Assembly (NCBI RefSeq): GCF_001941975.2
Contig: NZ_CP146991.1
Span: 3,159,001-3,223,000, forward strand
From: Sporomusa sphaeroides DSM 2875
GTDB lineage: Bacteria; Bacillota; Negativicutes; Sporomusales; Sporomusaceae
Direction of reading: 5' to 3'
DNA: 64,000 nt
Position numbers and translations under genes: made by a program. The notes beneath the pieces were generated by a model. It was not told the origin of the DNA. It was given only the letters and a program-made list of their open reading frames with translations, and did not search any database. Numbering within the stretch: the first letter of the stretch is position 1; the number at the start of each line of letters is the position of its first letter. Positions 43,530 to 57,462 of the stretch are shown one piece after another.

Positions 43530-43925
43530 TTATTCATCTCCTTTTACGGCAACCGTCGCTTTTCCTTCGGCCGTTACTGTTCCGTCCGGCAAACTAATGT
43601 TACCGGCTAGTTCATACATTTTTCCCCGTTGGCCGGTAATCCATCCACAGATGCGTAATTCCTGACCAATGGGAGTGGGATGCCGGAACCGTACTTCGAG
43701 CTTGGCCGTAACGGCGGTAAGGCCTTTGGCATACAAATAGCGCGCCATAATCTCGTCCAGCAGCGTGCTTACCAAACCGCCGTGCATAATGCCGCCATAG
43801 CCCTGATGCTCCGGACCGGGAGTAAAGGTTGATATATATGTGTCATTTTCTTCACGGAAGTCAAGTTTCAGCCCTATGGGATTATCCCGGCCGCAGGCAA
43901 AGCACCATTCATCATTTCTGTTCAT
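43530..43925 (-). CDS. Hotdog-fold thioesterase (PaaI-like)
   Basis: A 131-aa acyl-CoA thioesterase-like protein. It begins NRNDEWCFACGRDNPIGLKL, a stretch common in this subfamily, and has the catalytic-helix region GGIMHGGLVSTLLDEIMARY and the strand LEVRFRHPTPIGQEL. ATG 43925 follows AGAGGTG. Its stop lies 1 nt before the rnr start, so the two are probably translationally coupled. Substrate unknown. Confidence 0.8.
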   Translation of the reverse strand: MNRNDEWCFACGRDNPIGLKLDFREENDTYISTFTPGPEHQGYGGIMHGGLVSTLLDEIMARYLYAKGLTAVTAKLEVRFRHPTPIGQELRICGWITGQRGKMYELAGNISLPDGTVTAEGKATVAVKGDE

Positions 43926-43974
43926 CAACACACCTCTTCATTTTCCTATATACTATCCAGGTAAACCTGGAATT

Positions 43975-44724
43975 TTATAGCGTAAAAAATTGACTAATCT
44001 CCTGAAAAACAGTGTCACGTTCCCTGTCAAGGGTCACAATGTGACCTGAATTATTAAGCCATACCAGTTTTTTTCCGGTGCTTCCCAGATTATCATAGAT
44101 ATGCTGCGCACTCTCGGGCTTAACCGTGTGTTCTTTCTTTGATTGTACAACCAGTGTCGGTACGGTGATTGAAGGCAATAAGGCGTCAACCTCTTTTATG
44201 AGGGCAAGCAGGCTGGATAAGCTGCTGAGTGGCGTTACCTCATAGGTAATCGAATAGTCTTCGCCAATATCCGGCAGGCGCTTGCGCTTCTTGGGAACAA
44301 AATCGGTAAACAGGCGATACAAGGGCAGCAGGGGCAGTTGCTTGTTGGCAATATAGATGGGTGTACTAAGAACTGCCAGCCGCCTCAGCGGATATTCACT
44401 GGCCAGTTTCAAGGTCAAAAGCCCCCCCATGGACAACCCCACCGCCGAAACACTGCTGCATATTCCCGCTAATAAATGATAACCGTCCTCAACATTGCCA
44501 TACCAGTGATTCCAGGTTGTTTTCGCCATTTCCCGGGGCGTTGTTCCATGCCCCGGCAGCCGGGGCGCTAATACAGTATAGCCTAACTTATGTAAATATT
44601 CTCCTGCCAAGCGCATCTCTGACGGCGCTCCGGTAAAACCATGTACCAAAAGTACACCCTGTTCACCACCAGGCAGAAAAAAAGGTTCAGATCCTGGCAT
44701 AATAGCCAATTCAAACTCCCCCAT
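43975..44724 (-). CDS. Carboxylesterase, Est30-type alpha/beta hydrolase
   Basis: A 249-aa hydrolase with oxyanion-hole region LLVHGFTGAPSEM, nucleophile elbow GLSMGG, an Asp region (VPTLVVQSKKEHTV) and catalytic His in NNSGHIVTLDRERD. The overall order fits Geobacillus Est30. ATG 44724 is the likely start although no strong ribosome-binding site is seen; the frame stays open into the upstream gene. Acts on short to medium acyl esters by family. Confidence 0.82.
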   Translation of the reverse strand: MGEFELAIMPGSEPFFLPGGEQGVLLVHGFTGAPSEMRLAGEYLHKLGYTVLAPRLPGHGTTPREMAKTTWNHWYGNVEDGYHLLAGICSSVSAVGLSMGGLLTLKLASEYPLRRLAVLSTPIYIANKQLPLLPLYRLFTDFVPKKRKRLPDIGEDYSITYEVTPLSSLSSLLALIKEVDALLPSITVPTLVVQSKKEHTVKPESAQHIYDNLGSTGKKLVWLNNSGHIVTLDRERDTVFQEISQFFTL

Positions 44725-44737
44725 TGAACAATTACTA

Positions 44738-45466
44738 CTAGTATTTCCGGCCGGCCGCACTGACAAACGCTTCAAATAATGCAAGCATGGCCGGATTGCT
44801 GTCAATCATTAGTTCAGGATGCCATTGAACGCCCACCGCAAAAGCGGCTGTTTCATGCTCAATGGCTTCGATAATTCCATCCTTGGCCCGTGCGCTCACG
44901 GTAAGCCCGCGGCCAGCGCTCTTGACGGCCTGATGATGGAAGCTGTTGGTCATAACTTTGTCCCCTAATATCGTGGCTAATTTGCAGCCAGGCTCCAGCA
45001 AAACGGTATGTCCGGCATAATCGGCAGGAGAATTCTGGTCATGCTGAATAGTGGCTTCATCTGCCGATAAATGCTGATAAATAGTGCCGCCTGACGCGAT
45101 GGCCAGCACCTGGCAGCCCCGGCAAATGCCCAGTACCGGCTTATCTGCCTTCAGTGCCAAAGCGACAAGCAGCAATTCATGCGTGTCGCGCTCAGGGATG
45201 ACTTTACCCAGTGCCGGCACCGGCTCTTCCCCAAACAGCTGTGGCTGCATATCGCCACCTCCGGTGAGCAGCAGGCCGTCCATTGCAGCCAGTTGTTGCT
45301 CAATGGCTGACTGCTCGGTAATAATTGGCAGCAACACAGGCACCCCGCCGGCGCTAAGTATCGACCGGACATAGGCATCACTGACAAATTGCCGTTTGGT
45401 GCCGGCCATGATCCCGCCTTCTGTCACAAACTGGTTGGCAGTAATACCAATCAGCGGTTTGCGCAT
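44738..45466 (-). CDS. Class I glutamine amidotransferase-like gamma-glutamyl hydrolase (peptidase C26)
   Basis: 242 aa. Starts KPLIGITANQF, then GLLLTGGGDMQPQLF, the nucleophile elbow LGICRGCQVLAIASGG (Cys), and VGVQWHPELM (catalytic His-Pro-Glu). This is the PuuD-like pattern, which hydrolyses gamma-glutamyl amides such as gamma-glutamyl-GABA. It precedes the esterase by 13 nt. Confidence 0.83.
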   Translation of the reverse strand: MRKPLIGITANQFVTEGGIMAGTKRQFVSDAYVRSILSAGGVPVLLPIITEQSAIEQQLAAMDGLLLTGGGDMQPQLFGEEPVPALGKVIPERDTHELLLVALALKADKPVLGICRGCQVLAIASGGTIYQHLSADEATIQHDQNSPADYAGHTVLLEPGCKLATILGDKVMTNSFHHQAVKSAGRGLTVSARAKDGIIEAIEHETAAFAVGVQWHPELMIDSNPAMLALFEAFVSAAGRKY

Positions 45467-45617
45467 ATCGCTTCACCTCACCACCTATTTTACTTATACT
45501 ATTATACCATTATCTCCCACAGAAAGAAAACAAACGCGAGAAGCGGTTTTACTTTTGGCATCGCCCCGTAAGCAGAAAACCAAGTTATTAGGAGAGAAGT
45601 TCCTTTAGATTAAAAAA

Positions 45618-45643
45618 ACGCCAAGCTACAATAGCTTGGCGTT
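45618..45643 (-). terminator. Terminator of hppA
   Basis: AACGCCAAGCT / AGCTTGGCGTT stem and T-run on the minus strand, 14 nt past the hppA stop. The stretch 45467-45611 shows no gene. Confidence 0.9.
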
Positions 45644-45656
45644 TCATCATTAGATT

Positions 45657-47663
45657 TTAGAAGAAAAGCAGCGGAGCAATAATAAGTGAAATAGTACCGG
45701 CAACTTTAATCAGCGGGTTCATGGCAGGACCGGAAGTATCTTTGAACGGGTCACCAACCGTGTCGCCGATAACTGCGGCAGCATGGGCAGGAGTACCTTT
45801 ACCGCCTAATTTGCCTGTCTCAATCCATTTCTTGGCATTGTCCCAGGCGCCGCCGGCGTTGGACATAAAGAGAGCCAGCAGCACACCGGCAGCAGTAGCA
45901 CCGGCCAGGAAGCCTGCCAGCGCTTTCGCGCCAAGTACGAAACCAACCAGAATCGGAGAACCTACGGCAAAGAGACCAGGCAGCATCATTTCACGGATAG
46001 CGGCTTTAGTGCTGATATCCACGCAGCTGGCATAGTCAGGACGGCCTGTGCCTTCCATAATGCCGGGGATTTCACGGAACTGACGGCGAACTTCACCAAT
46101 CATTTCAAAGGCAGCTTTACCAACTGCTTCCATAGTAAAAGCACACACCAGGAACGGCAGGGTCGCGCCCAGGAAGATACCAATAATAACAGCCGGTTCG
46201 GTCAGGTTGATTACCAGATGGCCATTAACCAGAAGACCGGACAGTTTGGGGTTTTTAGCTATTTCTTCACCAAACGCGGTGAACAAGGCCAGGGCGGTAA
46301 GCGCCGCCGAGCCAATGGCAAAACCTTTGGCAATAGCCGCAGTGGTGTTACCAACCGCATCCAGCTTGTCAGTGGTTTTACGGATTTCAGGTCCAAGTTC
46401 AGCCATTTCGGCAATACCACCGGCATTATCGGCTACCGGACCGAAGGAGTCAACAGCAACAACCATGCCTGCTGTGCACAGCATGCCCATGGCTGCCATA
46501 GCAATACCATAGATACCGGCTGCACTGTAGGCAACCCAGATAGCAACGGCAAATACCAGCATCGGCAGTGCGGTACTTCTCAGACCGCAGGCAATACCGG
46601 CAATAACGTTGGTAGCCGGACCGGTTTGGGAAGCATCGGCAATGTGTTGTGTGGGAGGCTTGTTATTGGAAGTATAGTATTCGGTAATAGCGCCAACAAG
46701 TACGTTAACCGCCAGACCGCAAATAACCGCAATCGTAATGCCCATAGCCTGAGCCGGGAACATCATGCTGGCAAAACCATAGGTAGCAAAAGCCACCAGG
46801 ATATTGGTGCCCCAGATACCTCTGTTTAAGGCCGCCTGAGGGTCGCCGTCTTCACTGGTTCTAACCAGGAAGGTGCTGACAATGGATGCAAAAATACCGG
46901 CCGCACCGATAACCAGCGGGAACAGTACACCATTGATATCGCCTTTGAACACAGTTTGACCGATAAGCATAGCGGCAATAGCGGTAGCCGCATAGGATTC
47001 GAATAGGTCGGCACCCATGCCGGCGGTGTCGCCAACATTATCACCGACATTGTCAGCAATAACAGCCGGATTACGGGGATCATCCTCCGGAATGCCTGCT
47101 TCTACCTTACCGACCAGGTCAGCGCCAACGTCGGCTGCTTTGGTAAAGATACCGCCGCCGACACGGGCAAAGAAAGCGATAGCACTTGCGCCAAACGCAA
47201 AGCTGTTAATAACAACAGGGTCTTTGAAGATTATGTATAGACCGGATACACCTAAAAGTCCTAAACCGGCAACCGACATACCCATTACCGCACCGGCGCG
47301 GAAAGAAACACTCAGCGCCTTGTTCAGGCTGTGACGGGCCGCTTCGGTGGTACGGGCGTTGGATTTGGTGGTTGAGGTCATACCCACATAACCGGCAATG
47401 GCCGAACAAACGGCACCTACCAGAAAGGATACAGCCAATTTGTAACCGTCGATGTAAAATAGAATTAAGAAAATAACGATAGTAAACGGAATAAGTGTTT
47501 TGTACTGACGATTAAGGAAGGCCATAGCACCTTCAAAAATAGCCTGAGAGATGTCCTGCATTTTTTGATTGCCAGGGCTTTCTCTTAAAACGCTGGCCAT
47601 CAAATACGCAGCAAAAGCCAGTGCGACAATACCTGCCACCGGCGCAAAGTACAATAAATCCAT
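45657..47663 (-). CDS. hppA: Membrane-bound ion-pumping pyrophosphatase
   Basis: A 668-aa integral membrane pump with about 16 segments, coupling PPi hydrolysis to H+ or Na+ transport. Catalytic loops: DVGADLVGKVEAGIPEDDPR, NPAVIADNVGDNVGDTAGMG (Mg-PPi ligands), and the C-terminal AAVIGDTVGDPFKDTSGPAM. The GNTTAAIAKG stretch has Ala where potassium-independent enzymes have Lys, indicating the potassium-dependent class. ATG 47663 follows AGGAGG. PPi recycling is common in acetogens. Whether Na+ or H+ is pumped is not settled here. Confidence 0.95.
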   Translation of the reverse strand: MDLLYFAPVAGIVALAFAAYLMASVLRESPGNQKMQDISQAIFEGAMAFLNRQYKTLIPFTIVIFLILFYIDGYKLAVSFLVGAVCSAIAGYVGMTSTTKSNARTTEAARHSLNKALSVSFRAGAVMGMSVAGLGLLGVSGLYIIFKDPVVINSFAFGASAIAFFARVGGGIFTKAADVGADLVGKVEAGIPEDDPRNPAVIADNVGDNVGDTAGMGADLFESYAATAIAAMLIGQTVFKGDINGVLFPLVIGAAGIFASIVSTFLVRTSEDGDPQAALNRGIWGTNILVAFATYGFASMMFPAQAMGITIAVICGLAVNVLVGAITEYYTSNNKPPTQHIADASQTGPATNVIAGIACGLRSTALPMLVFAVAIWVAYSAAGIYGIAMAAMGMLCTAGMVVAVDSFGPVADNAGGIAEMAELGPEIRKTTDKLDAVGNTTAAIAKGFAIGSAALTALALFTAFGEEIAKNPKLSGLLVNGHLVINLTEPAVIIGIFLGATLPFLVCAFTMEAVGKAAFEMIGEVRRQFREIPGIMEGTGRPDYASCVDISTKAAIREMMLPGLFAVGSPILVGFVLGAKALAGFLAGATAAGVLLALFMSNAGGAWDNAKKWIETGKLGGKGTPAHAAAVIGDTVGDPFKDTSGPAMNPLIKVAGTISLIIAPLLFF

Positions 47664-47746
47664 TGTTAACTTTTCCTCCTTTGAAATAAACCCCTCAAAA
47701 ATACCCCAATATGCCGGATAGTATCCAGCCATTGAGGTTAGTGACG

Positions 47747-47977
47747 CTACTGCATCAATTTAACCAAAATCAATGTTACTATTCCAAACAAAGTGGCGAG
47801 GATAATGGTTGCCTTTGCCAGAATTCCATCAAGGCCCTTACCTTTACCACCGAAAATAGATTCGGCTCCCCCGGCAATCGAACCCGATAAACCCGCGCTC
47901 TTCCCCGACTGCAACACTACAACGGCAATTAATGCAATCGAAAGTATGCCTTCCAAAATCATCAGTCCTGTTATCAC
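47747..47977 (-). CDS. secG: Protein translocase subunit SecG
   Basis: A 76-aa protein with two membrane helices ([20 protein letters not shown] and [20 protein letters not shown]) around the conserved loop [20 protein letters not shown]. Component of SecYEG. GTG start about 8 nt after GGGGGG. Placed downstream of eno as in many Firmicutes. Confidence 0.92.
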   Translation of the reverse strand: MITGLMILEGILSIALIAVVVLQSGKSAGLSGSIAGGAESIFGGKGKGLDGILAKATIILATLFGIVTLILVKLMQ

Positions 47978-48136
47978 TTCTTAACCCCCCTCACGACTGA
48001 TACCGTTATTTCTTGTTGCCAAATCACGTTGCCAAGGCATAACAACATTCTAACACACTCCAGGATGCTTGACAATTATCTAGTCGATTTTTTCACATAT
48101 TTGCTACAATATTTTACCCAAAATTTTCAAAAATAA

Positions 48137-48157
48137 ACAGCCGGGGGTACCGGCTGT
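48137..48157 (-). terminator. Terminator of the glycolytic operon
   Basis: ACAGCCGG / CCGGCTGT stem followed by TTTATTTTTG on the minus strand, just past the zinc-ribbon gene. Confidence 0.8.
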
Positions 48158-48198
48158 CTTTCCATACTGTTTTACGCCTTAACGGAGGTGAGAACCGG

Positions 48199-48408
48199 TT
48201 AGGGAAAATCGGGATGCAGGTCGGCGTTAACGACATGCGTATTCATGCGGCTGGTGCAGCCAAACCGGCCTTCCTGCTGCTGAATGACTTCCATATTGGA
48301 ACTGCCGCAATGCTCGCAGATATGCTTATTCAGGCACTCCATCAAATCTTCTTCACACTCATACAGATAACCGCAGTCACTGCATCGAATAAAATATCCC
48401 TTCGGCAT
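48199..48408 (-). CDS. Small zinc-ribbon protein
   Basis: 69 aa, MPKGYFIRCSDCGYLYECEE then HICEHCGSSNMEV: two C-x2-C knuckles (Cys9/12, Cys32/35) separated by a helix, a zinc-ribbon pattern. Excellent AAGGAGG ribosome-binding site. It is the last gene of the glycolytic operon, 28 nt behind eno. Function unknown. Confidence 0.7.
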   Translation of the reverse strand: MPKGYFIRCSDCGYLYECEEDLMECLNKHICEHCGSSNMEVIQQQEGRFGCTSRMNTHVVNADLHPDFP

Positions 48409-48436
48409 AATGAGTTCACCTCCTTCCGGCGCGAAC

Positions 48437-51284
<2,848 letters not shown>

Positions 51285-51309
51285 GTTTATTCTCCTTTAT
51301 TCATAAGGT

Positions 51310-52071
51310 CTAGGCTTTCCCCGAAAACATCACCAGCTTGCTGAAAGAATCTGCTTCCAGACTCGCTCCGCCAACCAGGGCGCCGTCAATGTCAGGTTGG
51401 GCCATAAGTTCAGCTATATTGTCCGGTTTGACGCTGCCGCCATATTGAATACGCAGACTGTCGGCAACTGTCTGACCAAACATCGCGCCTACCGTACGGC
51501 GAATAAAAGCGCATACCGCATTGGCATCCCCGGCCGAAGCCGTACGCCCGGTGCCGATAGCCCAAACCGGCTCATAGGCAATTACCAGGTTCGCGGCCTG
51601 CTCGGCGGTGAGACCTTCCAAGCCGCCCTCAACCTGAATACCGACAACCTTTTCCGTGGCATTGGCTTCCCGCTCAGCCAGCGTCTCGCCCACACATACG
51701 ATGGGAGTTAAACCGGCCTTGAAAGCAGCCTTGGTTTTCTGATTTACGGTTTTGTCGGTTTCAGCAAAGTACTGACGCCGTTCAGAGTGACCAATAATCA
51801 CATGGGTGCAGCCAATATCTTTCAGCATGCCGGGAGCGATTTCGCCGGTAAAGGCGCCTTTTTCCTCCCAGTGCATATTTTGAGCGCCCAAACCAATGGC
51901 AGTCCCTGCTACCGCACCGGCAGCGGCTGCCAGCGCCGTAAACGGCGGACACACCACCATATCCACATCGGTAACAGTCTTGGTCAAAGCCGCTAATTCC
52001 CGCACAAGTAGAGCGCCTTCACCGGCAGTTTTATACATCTTCCAGTTACCGGCAATAATGGGCTTGCGCAT
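51310..52071 (-). CDS. tpiA: Triosephosphate isomerase
   Basis: 253 aa. RKPIIAGNWKMYK gives the N-terminal Asn and Lys, VIIGHSERRQYF the catalytic His, and IAYEPVWAIGTGRTA the catalytic Glu. ATG 52071 (7 nt after GGAG) is preferred to the adjacent ATG at 52074. The frame is open upstream but runs into pgk. Confidence 0.97.
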   Translation of the reverse strand: MRKPIIAGNWKMYKTAGEGALLVRELAALTKTVTDVDMVVCPPFTALAAAAGAVAGTAIGLGAQNMHWEEKGAFTGEIAPGMLKDIGCTHVIIGHSERRQYFAETDKTVNQKTKAAFKAGLTPIVCVGETLAEREANATEKVVGIQVEGGLEGLTAEQAANLVIAYEPVWAIGTGRTASAGDANAVCAFIRRTVGAMFGQTVADSLRIQYGGSVKPDNIAELMAQPDIDGALVGGASLEADSFSKLVMFSGKA

Positions 52072-52087
52072 CATATCACTCCTTATT

Positions 52088-53275
52088 TTATTTATCCGCC
52101 AGCGCAGCAATCCCCGGCAGTTCCTTACCTTCCAGGAACTCCAGCGACGCACCGCCGCCTGTTGAAATATGCGTAATCTGGGCAGCCAGCTTGAGTTTTT
52201 CCAGCGCGGCTACCGAGTCACCGCCGCCGACAATGCTCTTGGCGCCTGAGGCGGCTACGGCTTTAGCAACCGCTTCCGTACCTACGGCAAAAGCGTCAAA
52301 TTCAAACACTCCCATAGGGCCATTCCATACTACTGTCTTGGCCGTCTGCAGGCTTTGAGCAAACTTGGCGGCAGTAGCCGGACCAATGTCAAGCGCCATC
52401 CACTCTGCCGGAATTTGATCAACAGGGACTGTTTTCCGGTCGGCGTCGGCGGCGAATTTGTCGGCAACCACCACATCTTCCGGCAACAGCAGGCTGACGC
52501 CTTTGCTTTTAGCCATAGTTATCAGGTTTTTGGCCAATTCCAGCTTATCGGCTTCCACAAGCGATTTGCCGCATTTGTAGCCCTGGGCGGCCAGGAAGGT
52601 GTTGGCCATGCCGCCGCCGATGATCAGGGTGTCTACCTTTTGCAGCAGATTTTCGATTACGCCGATTTTATCGGAAACCTTGGCCCCGCCGATAATGGCG
52701 ACAAACGGACGTACCGGGTCGGTAACGGCCTGCCCCAGAAACAACAGTTCTTTATCCATCAGGAAGCCGGATATTGCCGGGATATATTTGGCAATGCCAT
52801 GCACCGAGGCATGGGCGCGATGGGATACCCCAAAGGCATCGTTTACCAGAATGTCCGCCAATCCGGCAAGCTGTTTGGCAAATTCCGGATCATTTTTCTC
52901 TTCCTCGGCATGGAAGCGAAGGTTTTCCAGCATGAGCACCTGGCCTGCGCCAAGCGCGGCTGACAGGCTGCGGGCCTCTGGGCCGATACAATCGGCGGCA
53001 AACTGCACTTCCCGGCCATAGAGCAGCTGGGACAGCTTTTGCGCCACCGGTTTAAGCGAGAATTCGGGCGCAACTTTGCCTTTAGGACGTCCCAGGTGGC
53101 TGATAATAATAACAGCAGCGTTTTTCGAAAGCAAAAACTCCAGGGTGGGAATGGTGGCACGGATACGGGTATCATCAGTAATATTGCCCTCTTTATCCAT
53201 CGGCACATTATAATCCACCCGGACCAGCACTTTTTTGCCAGATACCCAGATATCATTCAAACTTTTTTTATTCAT
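52088..53275 (-). CDS. pgk: Phosphoglycerate kinase
   Basis: 395 aa. N-domain: [52 protein letters not shown]-domain nucleotide site: [26 protein letters not shown] and [14 protein letters not shown]. Operon order gapA-pgk-tpiA-gpmI-eno. Confidence 0.98.
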   Translation of the reverse strand: MNKKSLNDIWVSGKKVLVRVDYNVPMDKEGNITDDTRIRATIPTLEFLLSKNAAVIIISHLGRPKGKVAPEFSLKPVAQKLSQLLYGREVQFAADCIGPEARSLSAALGAGQVLMLENLRFHAEEEKNDPEFAKQLAGLADILVNDAFGVSHRAHASVHGIAKYIPAISGFLMDKELLFLGQAVTDPVRPFVAIIGGAKVSDKIGVIENLLQKVDTLIIGGGMANTFLAAQGYKCGKSLVEADKLELAKNLITMAKSKGVSLLLPEDVVVADKFAADADRKTVPVDQIPAEWMALDIGPATAAKFAQSLQTAKTVVWNGPMGVFEFDAFAVGTEAVAKAVAASGAKSIVGGGDSVAALEKLKLAAQITHISTGGGASLEFLEGKELPGIAALADK

Positions 53276-53353
53276 ATGTACTCCTCCCGCATTAGGTAAG
53301 GTGAGGTAGGAGAAGCAATCCCAATGCTTGAGATTGCTTCTTTATAATAAGAC

Positions 53354-54388
<1,035 letters not shown>

Positions 54389-54475
54389 TTAGTATTTATC
54401 CGATGGCTAACCCGCTCTAAGACTCCCATCTTTTATAAGTGGGGGTCAAGAGCGGCTAAGCCCCTGGATAAGGGC

Positions 54476-54519
54476 GACTAACCTTCAGCTGGGGTTAAAA
54501 CCCCACCTGAAGCTAAGTC
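54476..54519. repeat. Dispersed palindromic repeat, copy B, in the cggR-gapA spacer
   Basis: GACTAACCTTCAGCTGGGG pairs with CCCCACCTGAAGCTAAGTC around TTAAAA. The same element as 29713-29755. A second possible hairpin (CCGCTCT.../...AGAGCGG) lies beside it at about 54412-54456. In the cggR-gapA mRNA these could act as stability or processing elements. Confidence 0.6.
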
Positions 54520-55541
54520 TACTTTATTAATAACTGAATGGCCTTAGCCGCCGCCTCGTCGGTAACAAGGACATCTTGTCCGCCTGCACCAACTACGGCC
54601 AAAATGGCCTTAGCTTTGGCGCTGCCCCCGGCTACGGCAATTACGGTTCCAATTCCGGCCAGGTCATCCAGTCGTAAACCGATACTGCTGGTAACATGCA
54701 CAATTTTCCCCGGTAAAGCGCAGTATTGCCCCAGCGCTTCACCCACAGCGCCGCAGCGCTCAATCTTGGCAAAGGTTTCCGGCGGTACGCCGCGACGTTC
54801 AGCCATCTCGGCGGCTTCACCGATACCATGAACCAGAATGTCGGCGTGTTTGATCATTTCCGCCACCGCTCTGAGGTTCGTGTCGCCGTCCAATATGGCT
54901 TCCAGCGTTTCTTCATTGACTCCGTCAGGAATATGCAGCATCCGATAGCGCCCGCCTAACTTGCCGGCCATAACCGCGGCGATGGTATTGGCCTGATATT
55001 CGACCACTTCCCCCAGGCCGCCCCGGGCGGGAACAACGGTAGTGGCAGGAAAACTGAAATTAATGGCTTCCGCCACCTTGGCCATAGTGGAGCCGCCGCT
55101 TACAGCCACCACCATCTGGTCTGTCAGATACTGACCAAGCACACCGGCGGTAGCCCGGCCAAGTTCGCGCCGTACAGCACGGTCGATCTCGCTGTCGCCG
55201 GGAATTATGATAACCTTTCTGAGGTTCAGCTGCCGGCTCAGTTCAATCTCCAAGCCGACTAAATCCCTGAGCAGACGGATGTATTCGGCCAAATCGGCCA
55301 TTATAGCTTGCCCTTCGGCGGTTACACTCATCCCTAACGGCGAAAACTCGACCAGTCCGGCATCTTTCAGCCAATCCACCTGTGCCCTGACCACCCGCTC
55401 CCCCATATGGAGCAGCGTTGCCAGCGCCCGCCGGCCTACCGGCTGGGTATGCTGGATATGGCGCAGGAGATTGTATCTTGCTTCAATAATTTGTGTAAGT
55501 TCAGGCGCAAATTTGCGCTGCAGTTGAATGATTTTTTCCAT
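54519..55541 (-). CDS. cggR: CggR, central glycolytic genes repressor (SorC family)
   Basis: 340 aa. An N-terminal winged HTH (GRRALATLLHMGERVVRAQV, DWLKDAGLVEFSPLG) and a SorC sugar-binding domain (VAVSGGSTMAKVAEAI, HGIGEAAEMAERRG, VAGGSAKAKAILAVV). In Bacillus the effector is fructose-1,6-bisphosphate. ATG 55541 follows GGGGAG. The direct repeats at 55561-55590 upstream support autoregulation. Stop is TAG. Confidence 0.94.
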   Translation of the reverse strand: MEKIIQLQRKFAPELTQIIEARYNLLRHIQHTQPVGRRALATLLHMGERVVRAQVDWLKDAGLVEFSPLGMSVTAEGQAIMADLAEYIRLLRDLVGLEIELSRQLNLRKVIIIPGDSEIDRAVRRELGRATAGVLGQYLTDQMVVAVSGGSTMAKVAEAINFSFPATTVVPARGGLGEVVEYQANTIAAVMAGKLGGRYRMLHIPDGVNEETLEAILDGDTNLRAVAEMIKHADILVHGIGEAAEMAERRGVPPETFAKIERCGAVGEALGQYCALPGKIVHVTSSIGLRLDDLAGIGTVIAVAGGSAKAKAILAVVGAGGQDVLVTDEAAAKAIQLLIK

Positions 55542-55560
55542 ACTAGCTCCCCGGGCTAAA

Positions 55561-55590
55561 GTAAGTCCCACATGTACATATCATGTCCCA
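55561..55590 (-). promoter_or_regulatory. CggR operator
   Basis: Two TGGGAC repeats (minus strand) with a period of exactly 20 nt, the arrangement of the Bacillus subtilis CggR operator (CGGGAC repeats). They lie 20-50 nt before the cggR start. The stretch 55591-55687 has no gene. Confidence 0.7.
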
Positions 55591-55687
55591 TATTGAATAA
55601 AAAATATCGATTTCACTTTATAATGTTCGCTAGTCATAATGAAAATCCTGCCTGATTATCTATTATCCGGCATTTTTTCTCCTGCAA

Positions 55688-57445
55688 TTACCTGGCGTTA
55701 ATTTTTCCCTGATACACAATGCCTTGTTTTGGATCAACAGTAACCGTCATGCCGTCAGTCAAACGCTCGGTGGCGCCATCGGCACCGACAATGACAGGTA
55801 TGCCAAAGCTAATGCCGACAACAGCGGCGTGAGAAGTAAGCCCGCCCTCTTCGGCAATAATGGCTCCCGCCTGGGCGGCATACACCGCGGTTTCCTCATC
55901 AACCGCCTTTAGTACCAGAACATCGCCTTTTTGAAATTTAGCTTTCAGCTCTTTGACCGAGCGGGCAATGCACAGTTTCCCGGCCGCCGCCAACCGGCCA
56001 ATCCCCGTCCCTTTAAGTAGAATATTGCCGACAACATGCACCCGGATCATATTCGTGGTTCCCGAGGTTCCTGACGGAACGCCGGCAGTAACAACAACCA
56101 GATCACCTTCTTTGACTGCGCCGGCCGCTAACGCGCTGCCGATGGCATTGGCCGTCATCTCGTCCGTGCTGGTTGCATCCGGCGCCAATACCGGGTAGAC
56201 ACCCCAGTACAGCAGCGAACGGCGCAAGGTATTTTCCCGGGGAGTAACGGCAATAATGGCTGATTTCGGGCGGTATTTTGATACCATTCTGGCGGCATGG
56301 CCTGTGTGGGTTGCAGCAAGTATGGCTGCCGCTCCCAGACCGTGAGCCACCTGGACACTGGCATGACTAATGGCCTCGGTTGTCGTTTTTTCCTGGCCAA
56401 TCCCTTTAGCCAGCAGCATTCGGTCATACGGCAGGGACGCTTCTATGCGTACAGCCAGTTTGGCCATAGTTTGCACCGCTTCCACCGGATACTGCCCTGA
56501 CGCCGTTTCACCACTGAGCATGATGGCGTCAGACCCGTCTAAGATCGCGTTGGCGACATCACTGGCTTCCGCCCGTGTAGGCCGGGGATTTGTCAGCATG
56601 GATTCCAGCATTTGGGTAGCCGTTATCACCGGTTTACCGGCCTTATTGCATTTCTCAATAATCATCTTCTGCACCAGCGGCACTTCTTCTACCGGAATTT
56701 CCACCCCTAAGTCACCTCTGGCTACCATTACCCCGTCGGTTACCTTAAGAATTTCATCAATCCGTTTAACACCTTCGGCATTTTCTATTTTAGCGATAAT
56801 ATCAATATCATTTTGCACACCGGCCTCTTCCAGCAGCTTGCGGATAGCCAGGATATCACCGGCCCGCTGCACAAAAGAAGCGGCAATGAAGTCGATGCCT
56901 TGTTTGATCCCGAATTGAATATCGGCGACATCCTGGTCGGCTAATAACGGCAATTTGACATATACACCCGGTGCAGCCACCCGCTTGCGGTCTGAAATGA
57001 GTCCGCTGTTTTGCACAGTTGTCGTGATATCCTGCCCGGATACGGCTTCCACCTTCAGGCTGATAAGTCCGTCAGAAAGCAAAATCATATCCCCTGGCGC
57101 TATTTCTTCATGAAAATGCGGGTGATTGACTGCCGCCACCGAATTATTGCCGACAATATCCCGGGTGGTCAGGGTGAAGGTTTGGCCCTGTGACAGGATT
57201 GTCTTGCCCCCTTCAAACTTTCCCAGCCGCATTTCCGGCCCTTTATTATCCAGCATAATGGCCACCGCCAGCTTAGTGGCCCGCGCCGCTTCCCGCACCA
57301 TAGCGATGCGCCGGGCATGCTCTTCGTGAGAACCATGGGAAAAATTAAATCTGGCGACATTCATTCCTGCCAGCAGCAGGTTTTCCAGCACACCGGGTTT
57401 ATCAGTGCTTGGCCCGACTGTACAGATAATCTTTGTTTTTTTCAT
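55688..57445 (-). CDS. pyk: Pyruvate kinase with C-terminal PEP-utiliser domain
   Basis: 585 aa, catalyses PEP + ADP to pyruvate + ATP. TKIICTVGPSTDKPGVLENL, MNVARFNFSHGSHEEH, MVARGDLGVEIPVEEVPLVQ, KPVITATQMLESM and DGSDAIMLSGETA cover the catalytic core; residues about 475-585 form the extra phosphohistidine-type domain (LTSHAAVVGISFGIPVIVGA) found in Bacillus-type enzymes. The ATG at 57445 is favoured over 57451 (AGGGGG at 6 nt). Confidence 0.97.
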   Translation of the reverse strand: MKKTKIICTVGPSTDKPGVLENLLLAGMNVARFNFSHGSHEEHARRIAMVREAARATKLAVAIMLDNKGPEMRLGKFEGGKTILSQGQTFTLTTRDIVGNNSVAAVNHPHFHEEIAPGDMILLSDGLISLKVEAVSGQDITTTVQNSGLISDRKRVAAPGVYVKLPLLADQDVADIQFGIKQGIDFIAASFVQRAGDILAIRKLLEEAGVQNDIDIIAKIENAEGVKRIDEILKVTDGVMVARGDLGVEIPVEEVPLVQKMIIEKCNKAGKPVITATQMLESMLTNPRPTRAEASDVANAILDGSDAIMLSGETASGQYPVEAVQTMAKLAVRIEASLPYDRMLLAKGIGQEKTTTEAISHASVQVAHGLGAAAILAATHTGHAARMVSKYRPKSAIIAVTPRENTLRRSLLYWGVYPVLAPDATSTDEMTANAIGSALAAGAVKEGDLVVVTAGVPSGTSGTTNMIRVHVVGNILLKGTGIGRLAAAGKLCIARSVKELKAKFQKGDVLVLKAVDEETAVYAAQAGAIIAEEGGLTSHAAVVGISFGIPVIVGADGATERLTDGMTVTVDPKQGIVYQGKINAR

Positions 57446-57462
57446 CTGCATCCCCCTATTAT

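Noticed and set aside
46218-46829. Plus-strand 203-codon frame opposite hppA
   Set aside because: Antisense shadow of the strongly conserved pyrophosphatase gene; Gly/Asn/Thr-rich composition follows from hppA codon use.
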